A stretch of 64,000 nt of DNA, taken from Auriscalpium vulgare. Its lineage: Eukaryota; Basidiomycota; Agaricomycetes; Russulales; Auriscalpiaceae. The stretch lies in contig JAHBBC010000001.1 of NCBI GenBank assembly GCA_019915015.1, positions 124,001 through 188,000 on the forward strand, given 5' to 3'. Below are positions 24,551-37,877 of this stretch, in pieces. Both the position numbers and the translations under genes were made by a program. Numbering within the stretch: position 1 is the first letter of the stretch; each line of letters starts with the position of its first letter. The notes beneath the pieces were generated by a model, which was given only the letters and a program-made list of their open reading frames with translations, searched no databases and had not been told where the DNA came from.

Positions 24551-24970
24551 TCACGGTCCGAATTTGCCCATCTCACCGGCAGAGCACTTGTCCGCCAACC
24601 GCATCGAGGTGCGTGGCATATCCGACCTCTTCCGGCGAGAAGTTGCCTCGATCGAGGCGCTGCTATGGTCGCGCGCTGTGGAAGGCATCGGCAAGCGCAA
24701 GTATGAGGTGTATGGGTATAGAGTTAAGAGCGCGCGCGCACCGTAGGTCAAGGGCGCCGCATGCATCGCGTGCACTGCAGCCTCCAGCAGTCGAAAGACT
24801 GCGGTTCCTCCAAGGCCTCCAGCCTCCAGTGCAGCATAGAAGTCACCGCTGTCGATCACAAAGCGGCCGGAGTATCGCCAGCTGGCAGTCGCGGTCCTGT
24901 AGTCCGTTGAAATTAGGAGCGGGATTCGTAATGCCAGCGCACCGGTTAGATCGAGGCGCCCGAGATTCAA
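24551..24970 (-). pseudogene. Possible decayed coding remnant, family unknown
   Basis: The minus-strand frame over 24740-24970 reads like protein (DSGDFYAALEAGGLGG, VFRLLEAAVHAMHAAP). The likely continuation after a putative intron (GTGCGCG donor near 24745, CACAG acceptor near 24680) contains two in-frame TGA codons (one of them could be part of a splice donor) before 24430. A long plus-strand frame over the same DNA (24433-25662) is probably its shadow. I do not recognise the family. Confidence 0.25.
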
Positions 24971-25958
24971 GAGGCTGTAGCTATAGAATTAATCATCTCG
25001 AGGTACTAGGGATGGAGAGGGCGACAGAATGCGAGGGCGAGTTAACAGGACGTGGAGGCAGGAGGAAAAAAAGTATAGGTGCTAGTCGGCGCCCGGCCGA
25101 TGCCGGCGTCCTCCGCTCTCGCCTTGTCCGAGACGTCCGAGTCCGTTCCTTCGACCTCCACCATCCTGCGCTTGCTACACCTCCTCACACACCCAAACAC
25201 CAATCCGAGCCGCGCACGAGGTACCTCGGCATACTGGTGCGTATCCGGCCTCCAGTACCCTGGGCCTGCGATGTTGACTATGCCTCCCAGTTGCTCCGAT
25301 TCATCCCATTTGGCATCATCGCACGGCCATTGATCTCGCGATCGCTGCTCCTGGAGTACACCAGACGGAGGGAGCTAATGTCGCGCGTCCAATGTGTACC
25401 AAGTACGTTGCGAGCGTCACTTCGGGCCCAGATATTGAATACCTTTCCAGATGCCATTCCTCGTCAACCTACCCAAGACGACGCCGCATCCTTCTTCTCC
25501 GCCCCGGTTGCCCCGGCTTTGGTCCTCACGATCCGCGCAACCCGGCGCTCAATATCCAAGACCGCAAAATATTCCGCCGGGCACGGGCCGCGAGGAAGTG
25601 TGTTTGGCCGTCTGTGTTCGCGGGCTCGCCGCGCGTTTGATCTGCAGAGCGTAGAGCAATAAGCATGTCGTTCCCAGTATCATGTAAGTTCTTGATAACT
25701 CCTTGCTGTTGGCCTCGCAATCTTCCTGATACCGATTCCTCGTGTACTAGTAGCGCATACAGCCCGTCCGAAAATCGACAGCACGCTTGCGACCACACGA
25801 TGCGGCGGTGCATTGGACGTTCCATTGCGCGCCTTTTGCTGGCGTTGGACTGCGGGAAGCTGCTCGGTTCTCCGAGGGTATGTGGTATTTCCGCCGAAGA
25901 ACGTGGACTAGCTTTTAGAGAGCCATTGCAGAGCATGGCGGTACGATTCCGGGATTCT
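24971..25958. other. 3' side of the Helitron, terminus not resolved
   Basis: No supportable gene. The Helitron 3' terminus (CTRR preceded by a hairpin, minus strand) should lie here or just inside 25.9 kb. CTAG occurs at 25748 and 25909, but I could not see a convincing adjacent hairpin, so no end is assigned. Confidence 0.35.
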
Positions 25959-28900
25959 TTACACATACAAGGCGAGGGCAGCCATGCGATCATAGGCGCG
26001 GTATAAATCCACATTGTCCTTGAGACCTTCTGATATAAATTTTGTCTTTGTTGAAACCCCATCATGATACCAGCATTGATCATACAAGTCAAACACGCGG
26101 GCAGTAAAATGGAAACTACCATGATAAATAATTCCTGCCAGACGAAAAGACCTGTTTGCAGAAGGAGATGAATAAGATATATGCTTGCTTAGAGATATTG
26201 TGTTTCCTGTCAAGGAGATCATGATAACAGGGGGTAGCGCCCCTTGAAACTGCACAGACTGGATCAATGGCAAGTTGCATTGATTGCAATTCCTAGATAA
26301 CACGTTATGTAGCACTTGTTGGAAGAATTCATCAGTTGATTTGGCAGGTGAATTAGCAGGATCCAATAGAGGTCCTGGCATACGATGTTGTGCATAAATA
26401 ATGTGACAGGAAGGACACTGTTCTATTTGCTGTATTGACCCATGCGAAGTCTTAAAAAGTTCAAGACACATGCTTCTGATGTCCGTGCCATCTGTGGAAT
26501 TGTTTGGGAATTCTCGAACATTGGTATGTCGGATACTAGCCCTGACTAAGTCACGTTCAGTTTCAGCAGATCTCGCTGTGACAGGACTTGACCATAGTGT
26601 GCTCAATAACTCAAGATGGTCATTACTGTTTGCAATGTACTGAGTCCAAGTGGGACTGTCGGTTGCAAATATGTTACGCAAAATGGTAAAAGTACTGTCA
26701 TATGCACAACTCAAAGTTCTCTTGTCCCAGCGAAGACCTTTGATCTGTATTCGATGCATGTCTTTGGCGGAAGAGAGTCTAGGACGTTTAGCTTTTTCTA
26801 GTTCCGTCTGGTTTGTGATGGTTGTTGTCCTGTCTGCAACTTTACGTTTGCGAACTTGTGTCGGCTTTGTAACTTGTGGTGCATTTGTATTACTTGTAGC
26901 CTTAGTCGTAATTTTGGAGCCTGCTGGTGGTTTCTTTATGAGACCCCATGGAACCTCAGGTTGTTCAGGCAGTCTATCCATCGGCTCTTTTGGTGACCAT
27001 TTGATCGCGTTATGCAAGTGATTTGGGACAAGAGGCTGGCCACTTGACTTTCGGTATTCTTGATATTGCACAATAAGTGCTGTCCTTGTGCGAGCATTGA
27101 TCTCCGGAGGCAGTTTACCCATATAACGCAGTGTGGTAATGTGGTCGAGGATTTCAAGTTCTCTAAACTCCTGTCTCAACCACCCAGACAGACCACCTTG
27201 TATCCGTTGTGGGAAGAAACCTTGCACGATCAGTGTCCCATGTAAAGAAGAACCTCTGGACAGTGCAGTATAGTATGCTTGGTGTGTACGACAGTTGTGC
27301 AGGTCAACGACATTGAATTGTCTTGTTCTACCTTGCGCGGCAAAATCTGTCATTGCGTAGTTCGGCACTACAGGCACTTGTTGCCGTGATATGTTCCATG
27401 CTGAGTCGTCTGGCATTTCACATGTAAGATCCAGAGTCTGATGGGACACAGGCACAACATTGATGTCAAGCCCTGGAAGATGGACAGGTTTAGTAGGGTT
27501 TGTCAGGCGGACAAACAGCGTATCTAACCCCTGACGTTTGTTGCCAATGTCAAATGCCTTCCACCCTGTGACAATTCCTTCGGCACCATTGGTCACACCA
27601 ACCTCTGTGGCTTCATTTTTCTTGATCATTACATGCATTCCTTTACACAGTGATAGAATACCCGGGTGATTGTTGGTGACCGCATGCGGTAGATTCCAAA
27701 GTGTTTGTTGAGCACTTAGTGCAATAGAATTCACAGTGCGCAAGGGATCGATTACATTTTTAAGTTTTCTGGATTGCTCATGATCAGCAGATCCCGTAGC
27801 ACGACCTCTCCACTTATCAACGGAGTATAACTTGACCAGTTGCCTTCCGTTATCCTTAGCAAACTGTTTGCTGTTCAATTCATTCAACCTGTCACGATGG
27901 GAGTTGAGGCCTGTGATTATTGAGACGTATCTGAATTGAGGGTCATTAATGTGGGGCTGTTCCGGTCGCTGGCCTGCAATCCTTGTTCGTAAGAGCGCTA
28001 TGTCCTCATCTGTGCAAGCTTTGTAGCGCATGTTTTCGAGTGCCGTACGAAACTTGGCATCCTCCTCTGACTGTGTTTTCTGCCTCATGTTTTGTCTGAG
28101 GATCACCGCATGAGTTGTTTGATGCCATGTGGCCTTTCCCATTGCAGCTTTCTGCGCTTTGTGGCTATGCGTAGTATGCAAGGTTGAATCTGCCGTTTTG
28201 TAGTATAAGGCTGGGCTTGTTGACGGTGGCGGTAGTTGTGCGAAATCGCCGGCAAATACCATATTTTTGCCTCCAAACGGGACATCGTATATTTGCATGG
28301 CCAAGCACATCTGGGCGCTAATATTATACAAGCTCTCACAGTCGACCATGGAGATCTCATCTAGAAACACATACTGCACATGCTTTATTCGATCGCGCAC
28401 TTCACTAATGGCAGCTGTAGACTGTTTAACACCAAATCCGTTGATGCCCAGCACCGAATGATAGGTTGAACCGGATACCAAAGCGGCAGCAGCCCCAGTT
28501 GGTGCAAGAACAAGAAACTTGTAGTCTTGGCTCAGTTTTTCGAAGAAGTACATCAAGGCTTTTATGACTTGTGATTTTCCTGTTCCGCCCATTCCGCCGA
28601 GATACATCTTGAGCTGTTCCGATGCAGGATCTAACGCATGATTCGCAACGATACGGAATGCACGTTTTTGTTCAGTATTAAGCGTAAACAACTTTGCGGT
28701 TTCGGTCGCCACATCTTGCTCTTGTTGCGTACCTGGGTGATGTGCCTCTTGAAGGTAGGCAAGATCAACAAGCTTGACGGCGTCAGCGGATTTCGGGTCG
28801 GCATGTTCAGCCGAATTCCGGCCTGCTGCCTTTTCAGCTTGTGCAATCCTGCTATCAATGATTGCCTGTTTTTCGACAGCCAAGACGTTCTTCCAGTAAC

Positions 28901-31900
28901 TCGCAGCCCTGTCACCACCCATGAAATGAGGCTCCATGTCATGATCCGGGGCGTCTTCTGTAGCACGATCTAACCACCCGCACTCCAACATCACTTTCTC
29001 AATCTGATCCATTTGACTCCTACGATTTAACGTCCTTTTACCTATAACTTGCCATTGAGCTTCTAACTGTTGAACGAGTTCTTCCACATTCAGAGTATCG
29101 TCAATATCATGCACACCGGCCTGGGGTTCCATATCATCTATGAATTGGTTGATTATATCTGGACTTAAGTTGCCTTCCGCTATTCCGGCCTTCCTCCTGG
29201 CTGCATAGTCGTCCCGGGCGTCGTTGCATTCATAGCGGATTTGCATAAAGTCCATAAACCGTTTTTCCGGAGAAGAAAAGGTATGGCGTTCGAACGTCTC
29301 CTGCCAGGACAAGTGCTCTTCTTTAAGGTCCGCAGGGTGACACCAGGGTTTAAACAAAACAAGCATCGCCATGCAGTATTCCTCGATATTGCCTTGATCT
29401 CGCCTGGGCATTGCGCCTCCTATGAAATTCGGCACTTTCGCTTCTTTACTAATACGTACGGCGTGACTTTGACTTTGCGGGTGCGTCGAAGGGAACCTGT
29501 GAGGTGTCGACTTTGCCTTGGATGGTTTTGGAACTGACCGTGTTGGCTCATAATCAGAGTCTGGATCATTTGCCGCTAAAAGCAGGCCTTCATCGTCTGA
29601 GTCCAAGTCAGAGTCTAAGCCATCATGCTCCGAGCCATCCGAGTCGCTTTTCCGGTCATCGGACGTCCGTTTCTCTTTGCGTTTTCGGACTAAGACTTTG
29701 GAGCATAGCATGGTCCAAGTGTGTAGGCTCATATCCTTCAATGATGCAGGTCTATGTGTGTAATCCATTGTGTTAGATTGGCCTACAATATAACCTTTGA
29801 TGTTCTTGACTACAATCGTTGGGTCGGATGTTTCAGACTCTTCCTTAGTAAGACGCCAAAAGTGAGCGACCTCGTTGACATAATTTTTCCAGTACAGCTT
29901 GGCAAACTGATGCTTCGTGTAGTGATCCGGATGCTGTAGAAGGTACAAGGAAGCCATCGGACCTCCCGTCTCCTGCTTTGAGGTCAAATTGTTGACCACC
30001 TGTACCATGATTCTTTTGGCCTTCTGTGTGCTTGACAAAGAGCTATCATCTATTATGGCGTTTCTTTCAAATATGGATCTCACAGCTTCAAACATAACGT
30101 GAGTGTTCAAAGGGGTCTTGGTAATATAATCCGTTACATACGCTATGACGGATTTAATTGCGGTTCCAGACAGCAGACTTTTCACATCGGAATTGCAACG
30201 TAAGACGTATGTGAGTACGTACGTGAAGGTATTGAGCCAAGACTCGCCATGTTTCATAGTGATACTGCCGTTGTCTGGGTCTACTGTGGTAGTAGGAAAG
30301 GTCTCTCTGGGAAAGCGCGATTTGCAGGTGTCGTACTTTTGATTGATACAGCCGGCGTGATGTTTGTGCTTGTTCAACCTAACTAGCAAGTCATCTACAG
30401 TTGACTCATATAGTGCTTTCCATTTGCCGTATTCCACACAGGTATGACAGTTGTGTACAGACCGCACGGTGTGGGTATAGCACATGGCCGGAGGGGCAAC
30501 TGGCAAATTGAGTGCGGGGTTAATATAGTCTATCTCGCCTTGAGCCTCTTTGATATAGCTGTCAAAGTTCTCTATCGTTCCTGTCGACAGTTGGCCCGCG
30601 TGTACGCTCTCCAAGTATTTTATAATCTCTCTCTGGAAATCTGACTCCGGATCAAGCACTTTATCCCGGATTTCCTGTGGCGTCGGAGCGCCCGCGATCC
30701 ACAGCAACAGATGCAAGTGAAGCGTGAGACGACCCTGCTGTTCTACAGTTCCGTAGTATTTTGCTGTTTTACCGTATACCCCATTGTGGTCCGCGTCGAC
30801 ACCGAGGACATGTTTTATAAAGAGCTCCACCATCAGGTTGAAGAACTTGGCACCGGCCACGGGGTTGTTGGCAATGAGGCGGACGCGCTCGTCCTGGCTG
30901 TAGAATGTAGGATATATTGCGGCATCTTTATCAGCGTAATATAATGCGATCGAATGGTTGACGTCCGAAGGAGAGAATGTGATAAACCATGAAGGGGCCC
31001 CAAGATATGAAATGAGGGACCATATCTCTGTCCGCATATTTTTCTTACTTGTCTTCGACCCTGGTACGTTCGCCGCGACGTAATCAAGGTCGTTTAACAC
31101 CTGATAGCAATTCTGTTCCATCTCTGTCTTGTTTGTGATCCGCTCACCTTTGGAGAGACGTTCAATCAATCCGTTGAGAACAGCCGTATCTACTTTGCTC
31201 AGACGTTCCTTGATGTGATCGAAATTAGCCTGCTTAGCTAGAAGAAATCCTCCTAAACCACCTTGTTTGATTTGCTGATGGTTCAGTGCGATTAGCGGAA
31301 ACATAGGCTCCTGCTGGAATCGTTTATCATGGTATAGCAACAAGTCACGTATACGTTTCTTGTCGTTGACGCGTCTGACGCCATTAACGTTACCCACCCC
31401 ACCCAACCCGTACGGGAACAACCATGGGAATATTTGAGGGTATAGTTGCGGATTGGCATACAAGGACATTGGCTTTTCTGAATGCCCAATTCCCAAGGCC
31501 TTCCCGCCCTGCATCAAGTGTTTCAATGCTATGCCGCGTAGTTGCGCGGTAGACTTGTGTTCCAGCTCGTCACCAGTCAGTCCGTGTATCGTGAACGCGC
31601 AGTCGCCTTCCGACGTTGTCGTGTCTTCGGCGTTATACACTGGTCGGTTTTCCCCAGTCTCGCCGTCTGTTGATAATTTATACTGTGTAACCACGGGCAC
31701 GCCCTCTTCCTCATACTGAGCCAGGTTCTCGTATGAGATATTGAGATCTCTGTAGTCCGCATGGTTGCGTTTCAGCCATTCCAGGGCACAAGCGACCTTG
31801 TTCCGCCTAACTAATAAAGGCGTACGGCGAAGATCCTTATCTGTCGGTTTTGTGGGACCTATGTACACGAAACCCAATACCTCATCCAGGTCTTCTCTTG

Positions 31901-33257
31901 GGGGTGGAAGGGCGGCGTATACCTTCGCAGTAGGAGTTGCGAAGAAGACGGCGTTCGCGCTCATTTTGTGCATTCCTGAGGACACGACCCGCACAACAGA
32001 CCGGTTGTGGCACACTCTTGAAACGAGCATTTTTTCAGCCCAAGACAAATTTTGAAGCTGAGGGGGTACATCTCCCAACCAGTTTCCGTTTGCTAAAGCA
32101 CTGGGAGGCATGCGGCCTTTTTTCAGCGGCCCGTAGCAGGACTTGCATACGAAAGGCGTTCCGATCATTACGGGCCCGTCATGGGCTCGCGGTTCCTCAG
32201 CGACGCTCTGCCTTTCCTTACGCGTGATAAATATGCTCTCAGACTCCAATAGCGATGTCTCGAACGCGTTATCCGATAACGGTAAGAGATCCTTCACGCG
32301 ATATAGGCACGCGCAAACTGAGCACGCGGCTTCTTTGATATGCACATCGTCCAACTCCGAGCAAAACCCTGATATAATCAGGTGCATTAGGTCGTCCGAC
32401 AGAGGGCTCGGTGGAAACACAGGCGTAGCTCCGTATGCGCTGTCTTCTACCGGCTTCGATTTCCGTTTCGTACTTGGCAGCCCAGCAGCCTTGAACAGCG
32501 TTATATGGTGGTTACATGCGTCAGTATGTACATGGTCACCGATTAGAACCCGCATATCAGAGACGGTTACGTTGGCGAGATGGCCTATTTCGTGCTGCGT
32601 GCAAACGCGCCTGAGGTTGTTTCGATTAGTACGCGTCAGCATCTGTATTGGAACAGAGGTGCGGATGTTGTCCTCTTCCGTCACGGACGGCGTCTTGTCG
32701 TCAGTAAAGTGGTCAAAGAATTCATAGAATCTGTCAGCACTCAGGGGTGCCGTTCCCGGCAACAGGTATGGCTGAAGTTCGTCGGCGGTCCACAGCGTTA
32801 CCTGTTTACCACGCCCCCCGCCGACGAGCGTAGGTAGTTCAGAGGGTTGTAGGCGATCATAGGCGTTGGCAAAAATGCACGAATCATCCCTTGTAGAGTG
32901 TCTTATCGGTACGCCTACGTACGCATTCGTGCGTGCCTTCAACGGATGAGAGATGGGGATGAGGAAGCGCCGTATCAGAAACAAAGCAGCGGATGTAAAG
33001 TGCGCCAGAGCAAATAACTCGTAGCAGGACGATCGAACATGCGGATCGCATGCCTGGACAGTTACGCACAGCAGCTCTGCATAAGACGCAAGTGAGCGAG
33101 ACCAGCCTCGCTGCAAGAGCGTCACGTATGCGAAGCACCCGCTAAATACCCAAAGGCACAGGAGGCCATGTAGCCACGATTGCTTTGCCCATATGGCGGA
33201 CCTGTTGGTCGTTCCATTGCCCATTGGCCACCGTTCTTTTGCCGTTATGGCGTACAC
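25959..33257 (-). mobile_element. Helitron RepHel protein (2432 aa) with C-terminal ubiquitin-hydrolase-like domain
   Basis: One uninterrupted frame. In order: an N-terminal region (the first 110 or so residues may be non-genuine or preceded by an intron); a DUF6570-like cysteine segment near residue 369 (CKSCYGPLKKG, then LANGNWLGDVPPQLQNL); the Helitron-like N domain (LGAPSWFITFSPSD) with the HUH motif HLHLLLW near 846 and the two catalytic tyrosines in YVTDY near 1037; an acidic linker; and a PIF1/RecD-type helicase with Walker A GGMGGTGKS near 1552, DEIS near 1634 and the late motif TALSRGSS. Such proteins nick and unwind DNA for rolling-circle transposition. Residues about 2180-2410 look like a C19-type peptidase: SCAYDS at the cysteine box, two CxxC pairs (CPSC, CNQC) as in the USP zinc finger, and HFTAR...WYHDG at the histidine box. 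All motifs are intact, so recent activity is plausible. Confidence 0.9.
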
Positions 33258-33486
33258 TTTAGTATCCTTTGGAATGTCTCATTAGACTCTTGGTCGACGT
33301 GAGCGTCTCGGGGATTGCGTTGGGTGTGGAGCATGGTGGAGGTGTGTTGAGGCAAGGTAGTATACGCCGATAAAATCGCCTCGGAGCAGGCGCGTCGCGT
33401 GCTCGTTTAAAATTGGGTCTTAGATCACGCGGTAATTCACGACAGGCATAGATTTGCATTGCACAATTGATGTTACGAGGTAGGTA

Positions 33487-36119
33487 CTATTTCCTAGCAG
33501 CGCGGCGGCGGGAACTGCCCTGCACAAACTCCGTGGCAGTAGATGCGGGGTTCGGGACATCCGAGAGCGGCATGGCAAGGATGAGCGCGCCCTGTATGTT
33601 GAACGATAGGGCTTGCTGCATCTGGTTGTTACGGAACGAGGAGATGGTGTGGAAGACGGCGACAAAAGAGTCGACCGGTATCTCCTTCTCCCATTTATCC
33701 GCATCGTCGCTGAACATCGTGATGATGTCCTCCGGCGCATCGCGGAGTTTGTCCGGGGCAGGCCCACGGTATCCAGAGCTGATGTCCCACACCGGCACTA
33801 CGCAGCGGGATTCAGCACTCGAGCCCCTGTATTGGACAGAACGTGCGTACCACTGTCCGCGGTAGAGAGCGCCTTACGAGTCATAGAGTTGAGGTCGACT
33901 GCCGTGCGGCCAGGTGCCGCGTACCGTTTACTTGATGGGCTCGTTGACATCCACCCTTTGTCCGGACCCTTGGGTGCCGGGGCTGTTACAGAGCCATGAG
34001 CGTGGTCCGAGTTATCGGGGTGTAAGCACGGACCTTCAGGCTTGTCTCCGAACGAGCTGAACCCAACCGTTCCATTGAGGGCGAACAGGTCAAAAGAGCT
34101 CTCCCGCATCACAGCGCCGCAGAAACCGAGGAGGCGTTCCCATTCAAGGGTGATGGCATGCAGGCGAATCTCTTTGTACAGGGTCGCTGCGCAGGCTCGT
34201 CAGCGGTGGCTCGAGATCGCGAAGGAAAGGACGCACAGCCGTTGTTCGTTGAGCGCGGCGTGAGCAGGTTACTCATGGTGATGAAGCCAAACGTGACCAT
34301 CAAGCACGTTTGGAAGCGGATGGCAATTGTACTGTTGCCGCCACGGGCAGCCAGCATAATTTCGTATTCTCCAGGGTCGGCCCGTGCCGGATTGACGAGT
34401 TTCGTTCCCTCACGGGCGAACGCGACTAGATCTGCCAGACCGCTGTTGCAACGCAGCGTTTAGGCTCTGAAAGCGCATGTGCGAGGAGATGACTTACGCG
34501 CAGTCAAGCTCGCCGTACAATTTGTTGTCCGTGAGCGCGCTGAAGCTACGCGTAAGAATGTCCGGGATCGTAACGACTTGCCTGTCGGTCGGCTAGTCAG
34601 CGACGTATAGAGGGCGCCTTGCGTGGGCCTACCTCAACGGAGCGAGGGCAGTTCTGTACGTGCGGATTAAGAGAGGGTCCATACGAGCGGGAATGGTGAC
34701 ATCGCAGCGCGTCATCGGCCTGCGGACGGTAGTCAACGATGGTACGGGCAGCATTTGTGGATGACGAACGTGACGGTTTTTCCTGCTTCGGCTATCGCTA
34801 GTGCGTCTTGGTGAATCAGCCTACGTTGCCGTCAAATAAATAGGGTTCCTGCCGGGCATGCAAATGCGCTTACACTGCGCGGTCCTCGGGCGTCATTTCA
34901 ACGTCCTCGACATCCACTATGGGCGCGGCGGTCTTCCTGCAAAGAGCGTTATCAGAAAGAGGGGTATGCAAGGTTATAGCGAAGACGAAAGCCGTACGAG
35001 GCATTGGTCTTAGACAATAACATCGGTTTCAGAGGCTCGTCGAAGTTGCCCAGGTCGTCGTCAGGATCCGGGGTGCTGAGTAATGTGAGCATCTCGAGCA
35101 ATTGTTGTATGCCGCCGACGTACGGCGTCCGCTTCGCGCGAGCCTTCTTCTTCTTGGTCCCGTCATCACCGGGCGGTGGGGATCTAAGAGGCTTACCTCA
35201 AGTCATAGACGAAAGTCGGTGAAGCGACGCTTACGGTGACGCATGGCGGGTTGCTTTGCCTTTTGCGGACTTTGACGGTGTGTTGTGCGCGCCCTTTGCC
35301 TTGCCGGACTTTGGAGTGCGACTGTCCGAAACGTGATTGGACCAATGCCATGGTGGCGGCAGATAAAGAAAATACCCACGTAGAGCTGCGTTTCCCGTCA
35401 CGATTCGTAGGGGCGTCATCACTGGAAGGGGTCCGTGAGACGCCGGTTTCTATTGAGAGATATAGGCGTACCTAGACATTGTAGACTCGACCGCTTCGTC
35501 GTCGATAAGCCTGTCGCGGTGACGCGCCCTCCCTCGGTCGCGCTTTGCGGCTTTAGGGCCGCTGTTCTCGGACTCTGTGGAGCTGTCGACACGGAAATGA
35601 GCGACGGTGTTAGGGCTGCAGCGCGACCGACGCATGAAGATCGGGACCGGTGGCGACGCTTCTTGCGCCTTCGCTGACGGCGAGATTCGTCGCTATGCTC
35701 TTGCTCAGAGTCATCCCTCTCAGATGAACTGTTCGGCGTGTGAGGGGGCGGTGCACGGCACGAGGGCTCTGACATACCGTGAACGGTGCCGTTTGGAACT
35801 GTCGTTGGAATGCGCGTCAGCTGGTAACGGAGGCCACGCAGAAGTACCCACCTCTTTTTCTTCCGCTTGCGGTCGCCGTCGCTGTCGAGGTCGTCAGGTG
35901 GGATTGAACATGGGCGACGCGTTTGCTCTCACCTGTCGTCTTCTTCGGCGGACAACATCTCCTGGTCGCTCGCAGACCTGAATACACGACAGCATGGTAA
36001 GACGCGGTGGAGAAAGCGGCAGAAGTTACGAACATTTCTGCCTTGGCTTTCTTGCGTTCTTGCTGCGCTGCCTTCTTTGGGGTTGGCTTGGGAGTACGAT
36101 TAGAAGCGCGAGGAGGCAT
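33487..36119 (-). CDS. Multi-exon nuclear-type protein: basic/acidic N-terminus and conserved C-terminal domain
   Basis: Reading down the minus strand from the ATG at 36119, exons separated by short introns encode a Lys/Ala/Pro-rich start (MPPRASNRTPKPTPKKA), an acidic-basic stretch (LSAEEDD, then RKRKKKR), an Arg/Ser-rich segment (RRQRRRKKRRHRSRSS), a Gly/Lys/Ser region, then YVGGIQQLLEMLTLLS. Globular exons follow: VVTIPDILTRSFSAL; LADLVAFAREGTKLVNPARA; AARGGNSTIAIRFQTCLMV. The last exon (33487-33798) starts near MPVWDISSG and includes EKEIPVDSFVAVFHTI. Frame, splice signals and amino-acid character agree for about ten exons, but borders are approximate. I judge it a member of a family seen repeatedly in Agaricomycetes; no function is known. 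It ends 230 bp from the Helitron ORF start. Confidence 0.6.
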
Positions 36120-36578
36120 GGCGGACGACTCCGACGGCGTGCCCTGAAAGAATAGAGGCGGTTTAGCTCGGCATTTTATAGCCGTACGAAGGCGAGCCTC
36201 GGATTAGGGCCACGAATCGGCGCACGACTTTGTCTCGGGCTTGTTCGGCCAGCGGGTAATGCCCAATGCATGCGGTCCGCATGGCTCCTGACTTTTACGA
36301 AGATCCGCAATCTTTTACGAAGCTCCGCAATCGGACGTCCATCATCCAATCCTGAACCGTCGTGATCGCATGTTATCGGTTCTCCTTTCGTTTCAGTCAA
36401 TGGCGATCCTTGGTTTGAAATACGCACATGCGGTCTGCGACAAAGGCCCGAGCCGTGCTGGCCAGGAGGTTTCAGTGTAATGGCGCGGAGATCAACCGAG
36501 TTGGCATGAAATCGTGTAGGCGTGAAGGCAGTGCCATCGTGCTTCACCCTCCCCCGCTGTGGGTATTCGACCGTCGCA
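36120..36578. promoter_or_regulatory. Intergenic region between divergent genes
   Basis: About 460 bp between the gene ending its 5' side at 36119 (minus) and the gene starting at 36579 (plus). It contains a short imperfect direct repeat, acgaagatccgcaatc/acgaagctccgcaatc, at 36297-36331. Presumed shared promoter region; no TATA box stands out. Confidence 0.35.
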
Positions 36579-37799
36579 ATGGACAGGCTGTTGTCTTACC
36601 TGAAGGCGGACAATCGTATTGGTGAGCGATATCTCCCAGAAGAGAGGTGATGCTCACGTAGATGGTAGTGGATCGCGTGTACCGCTGTATCGAGGGACTG
36701 GACAATGAGGAGACGGACAAACTGAAGCTACATGACATGGCCAACGTCAGTGCAAAGGAGCGCGCCTGACATCATGTTCGCTTACGTTTCTTAGATTGAT
36801 GCGCTGAGGAACAACATCGACGTATCGAGGACGGAAGAGGGGCGCACGCAGATAATGCTGAAGGAGAATGGCGAGGCGCTCCTGGATGAGGCCGTGTTCG
36901 TCTTGAGGGGCATCGTCATGGAACACGACCTGCCGCCCATAACCAACAAAACTCAGTAAGCGTCCTCTGACCCTCCTGGTCACAAACTTATCTTTCGATT
37001 TTCCCCAGGCTTCCACAGCACGCCATTTGGGCCAAGCAATCAGTCACCATCACAGGCCTGGATGCGCCCCAGTTCATCCAGTCAATGGGTGCGGTCCTTG
37101 GCATACACCAGCGCATGTCCGCGCTCTTCCGAGAGGGAGACTTCACGAGATGGCAGCCAGACTATATCGGGGACCTACCTTTGATAACGTTTTCAAACAG
37201 GTACGTGACGCCGAAGAGCGTCATGAAGGGCCAGGATGCGGTGCCGTTCCCAGACAACGTGGACCCACATGGCATCATTCGAAAGGCCTCGGCGCATCTC
37301 GGCGTGCACACGCAGGACAACGAAGTGCTCTATTTCGAGAAGCACACGTCTGTTCGGTGTGAGCCACCTCACGCCTTTCAGGGATTATGAATTAATGTGC
37401 CGATAGACGGGGTCACACGTACAGGCCTGCCGATCCGGCCGTCTTCCGTGTTGGCCAACTCGTCGAAGTTCAATTTACGCTTGGGTCAGTCCCGCGCATG
37501 GGCAAGAAGGCGAACGAGCAGATGATTCTCAAGATGGTGTCGTTGGCACTGCTAGACAGGGGCATACAGGAAGTGAGCATGCGTCGTGATAGCGTCTACG
37601 AAGATCCTGCTGACGACTACAGGCCTACGACCTGTCGCTCCTAGAGGCCGATATCACGAAATCGACGCAAGCCGTCATCGTGCGACCCAAGCGTCGTGTC
37701 GGTTACAATGAAGGAGCGGTGAAGAAAGCCAGGCTTGACGTCCAGGAGACGGAGGATGTTCCTATGTCGTCGGCGTCAGAGAAAGTGAAGGTAGATTAG
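36579..37799 (+). CDS. Conserved Agaricomycete protein of unknown function (323 aa, six exons)
   Basis: Exons 36579-36621, 36669-36745, 36795-36955, 37009-37356, 37407-37572 and 37623-37799 sum to 972 nt and stay in frame from MDRLLSYLKADNRI to the TAG. Introns are 47-53 nt with GT...AG ends. The protein has a helical N-terminus (VYRCIEGLDNEETDKLKL), a segment NNIDVSRTEEGRTQIM, a beta-rich middle (VTITGLDAPQFIQSMGAVLG), the sequence DPHGIIRKA, and FRVGQLVEVQFTLGSV, which resembles an OB-like or SH3-like strand pattern. The tail is basic (RPKRRVGYNEGAVKKAR), suggesting nuclear location. Function unknown; a ssDNA- or protein-binding role would be a guess. Confidence 0.8.
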
Positions 37800-37877
37800 C
37801 AGCGGTACAGCCAAACAGATGCAAATAAATATGTCATTGGCCAGACCTGTCTTAACGACAAACCACTAAGAGCCACT

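Noticed and set aside
24433..25662. 409-codon plus-strand open frame
   Set aside because: Composition looks like an antisense shadow in GC-rich DNA. No domain or splice pattern; the opposite strand over 24.7-24.97 kb reads more like protein.
25700..33450. Exact Helitron termini
   Set aside because: Candidate CTAG sites (25748, 25909) lack a clear adjacent hairpin, and the 5' TC end cannot be chosen without a second copy.
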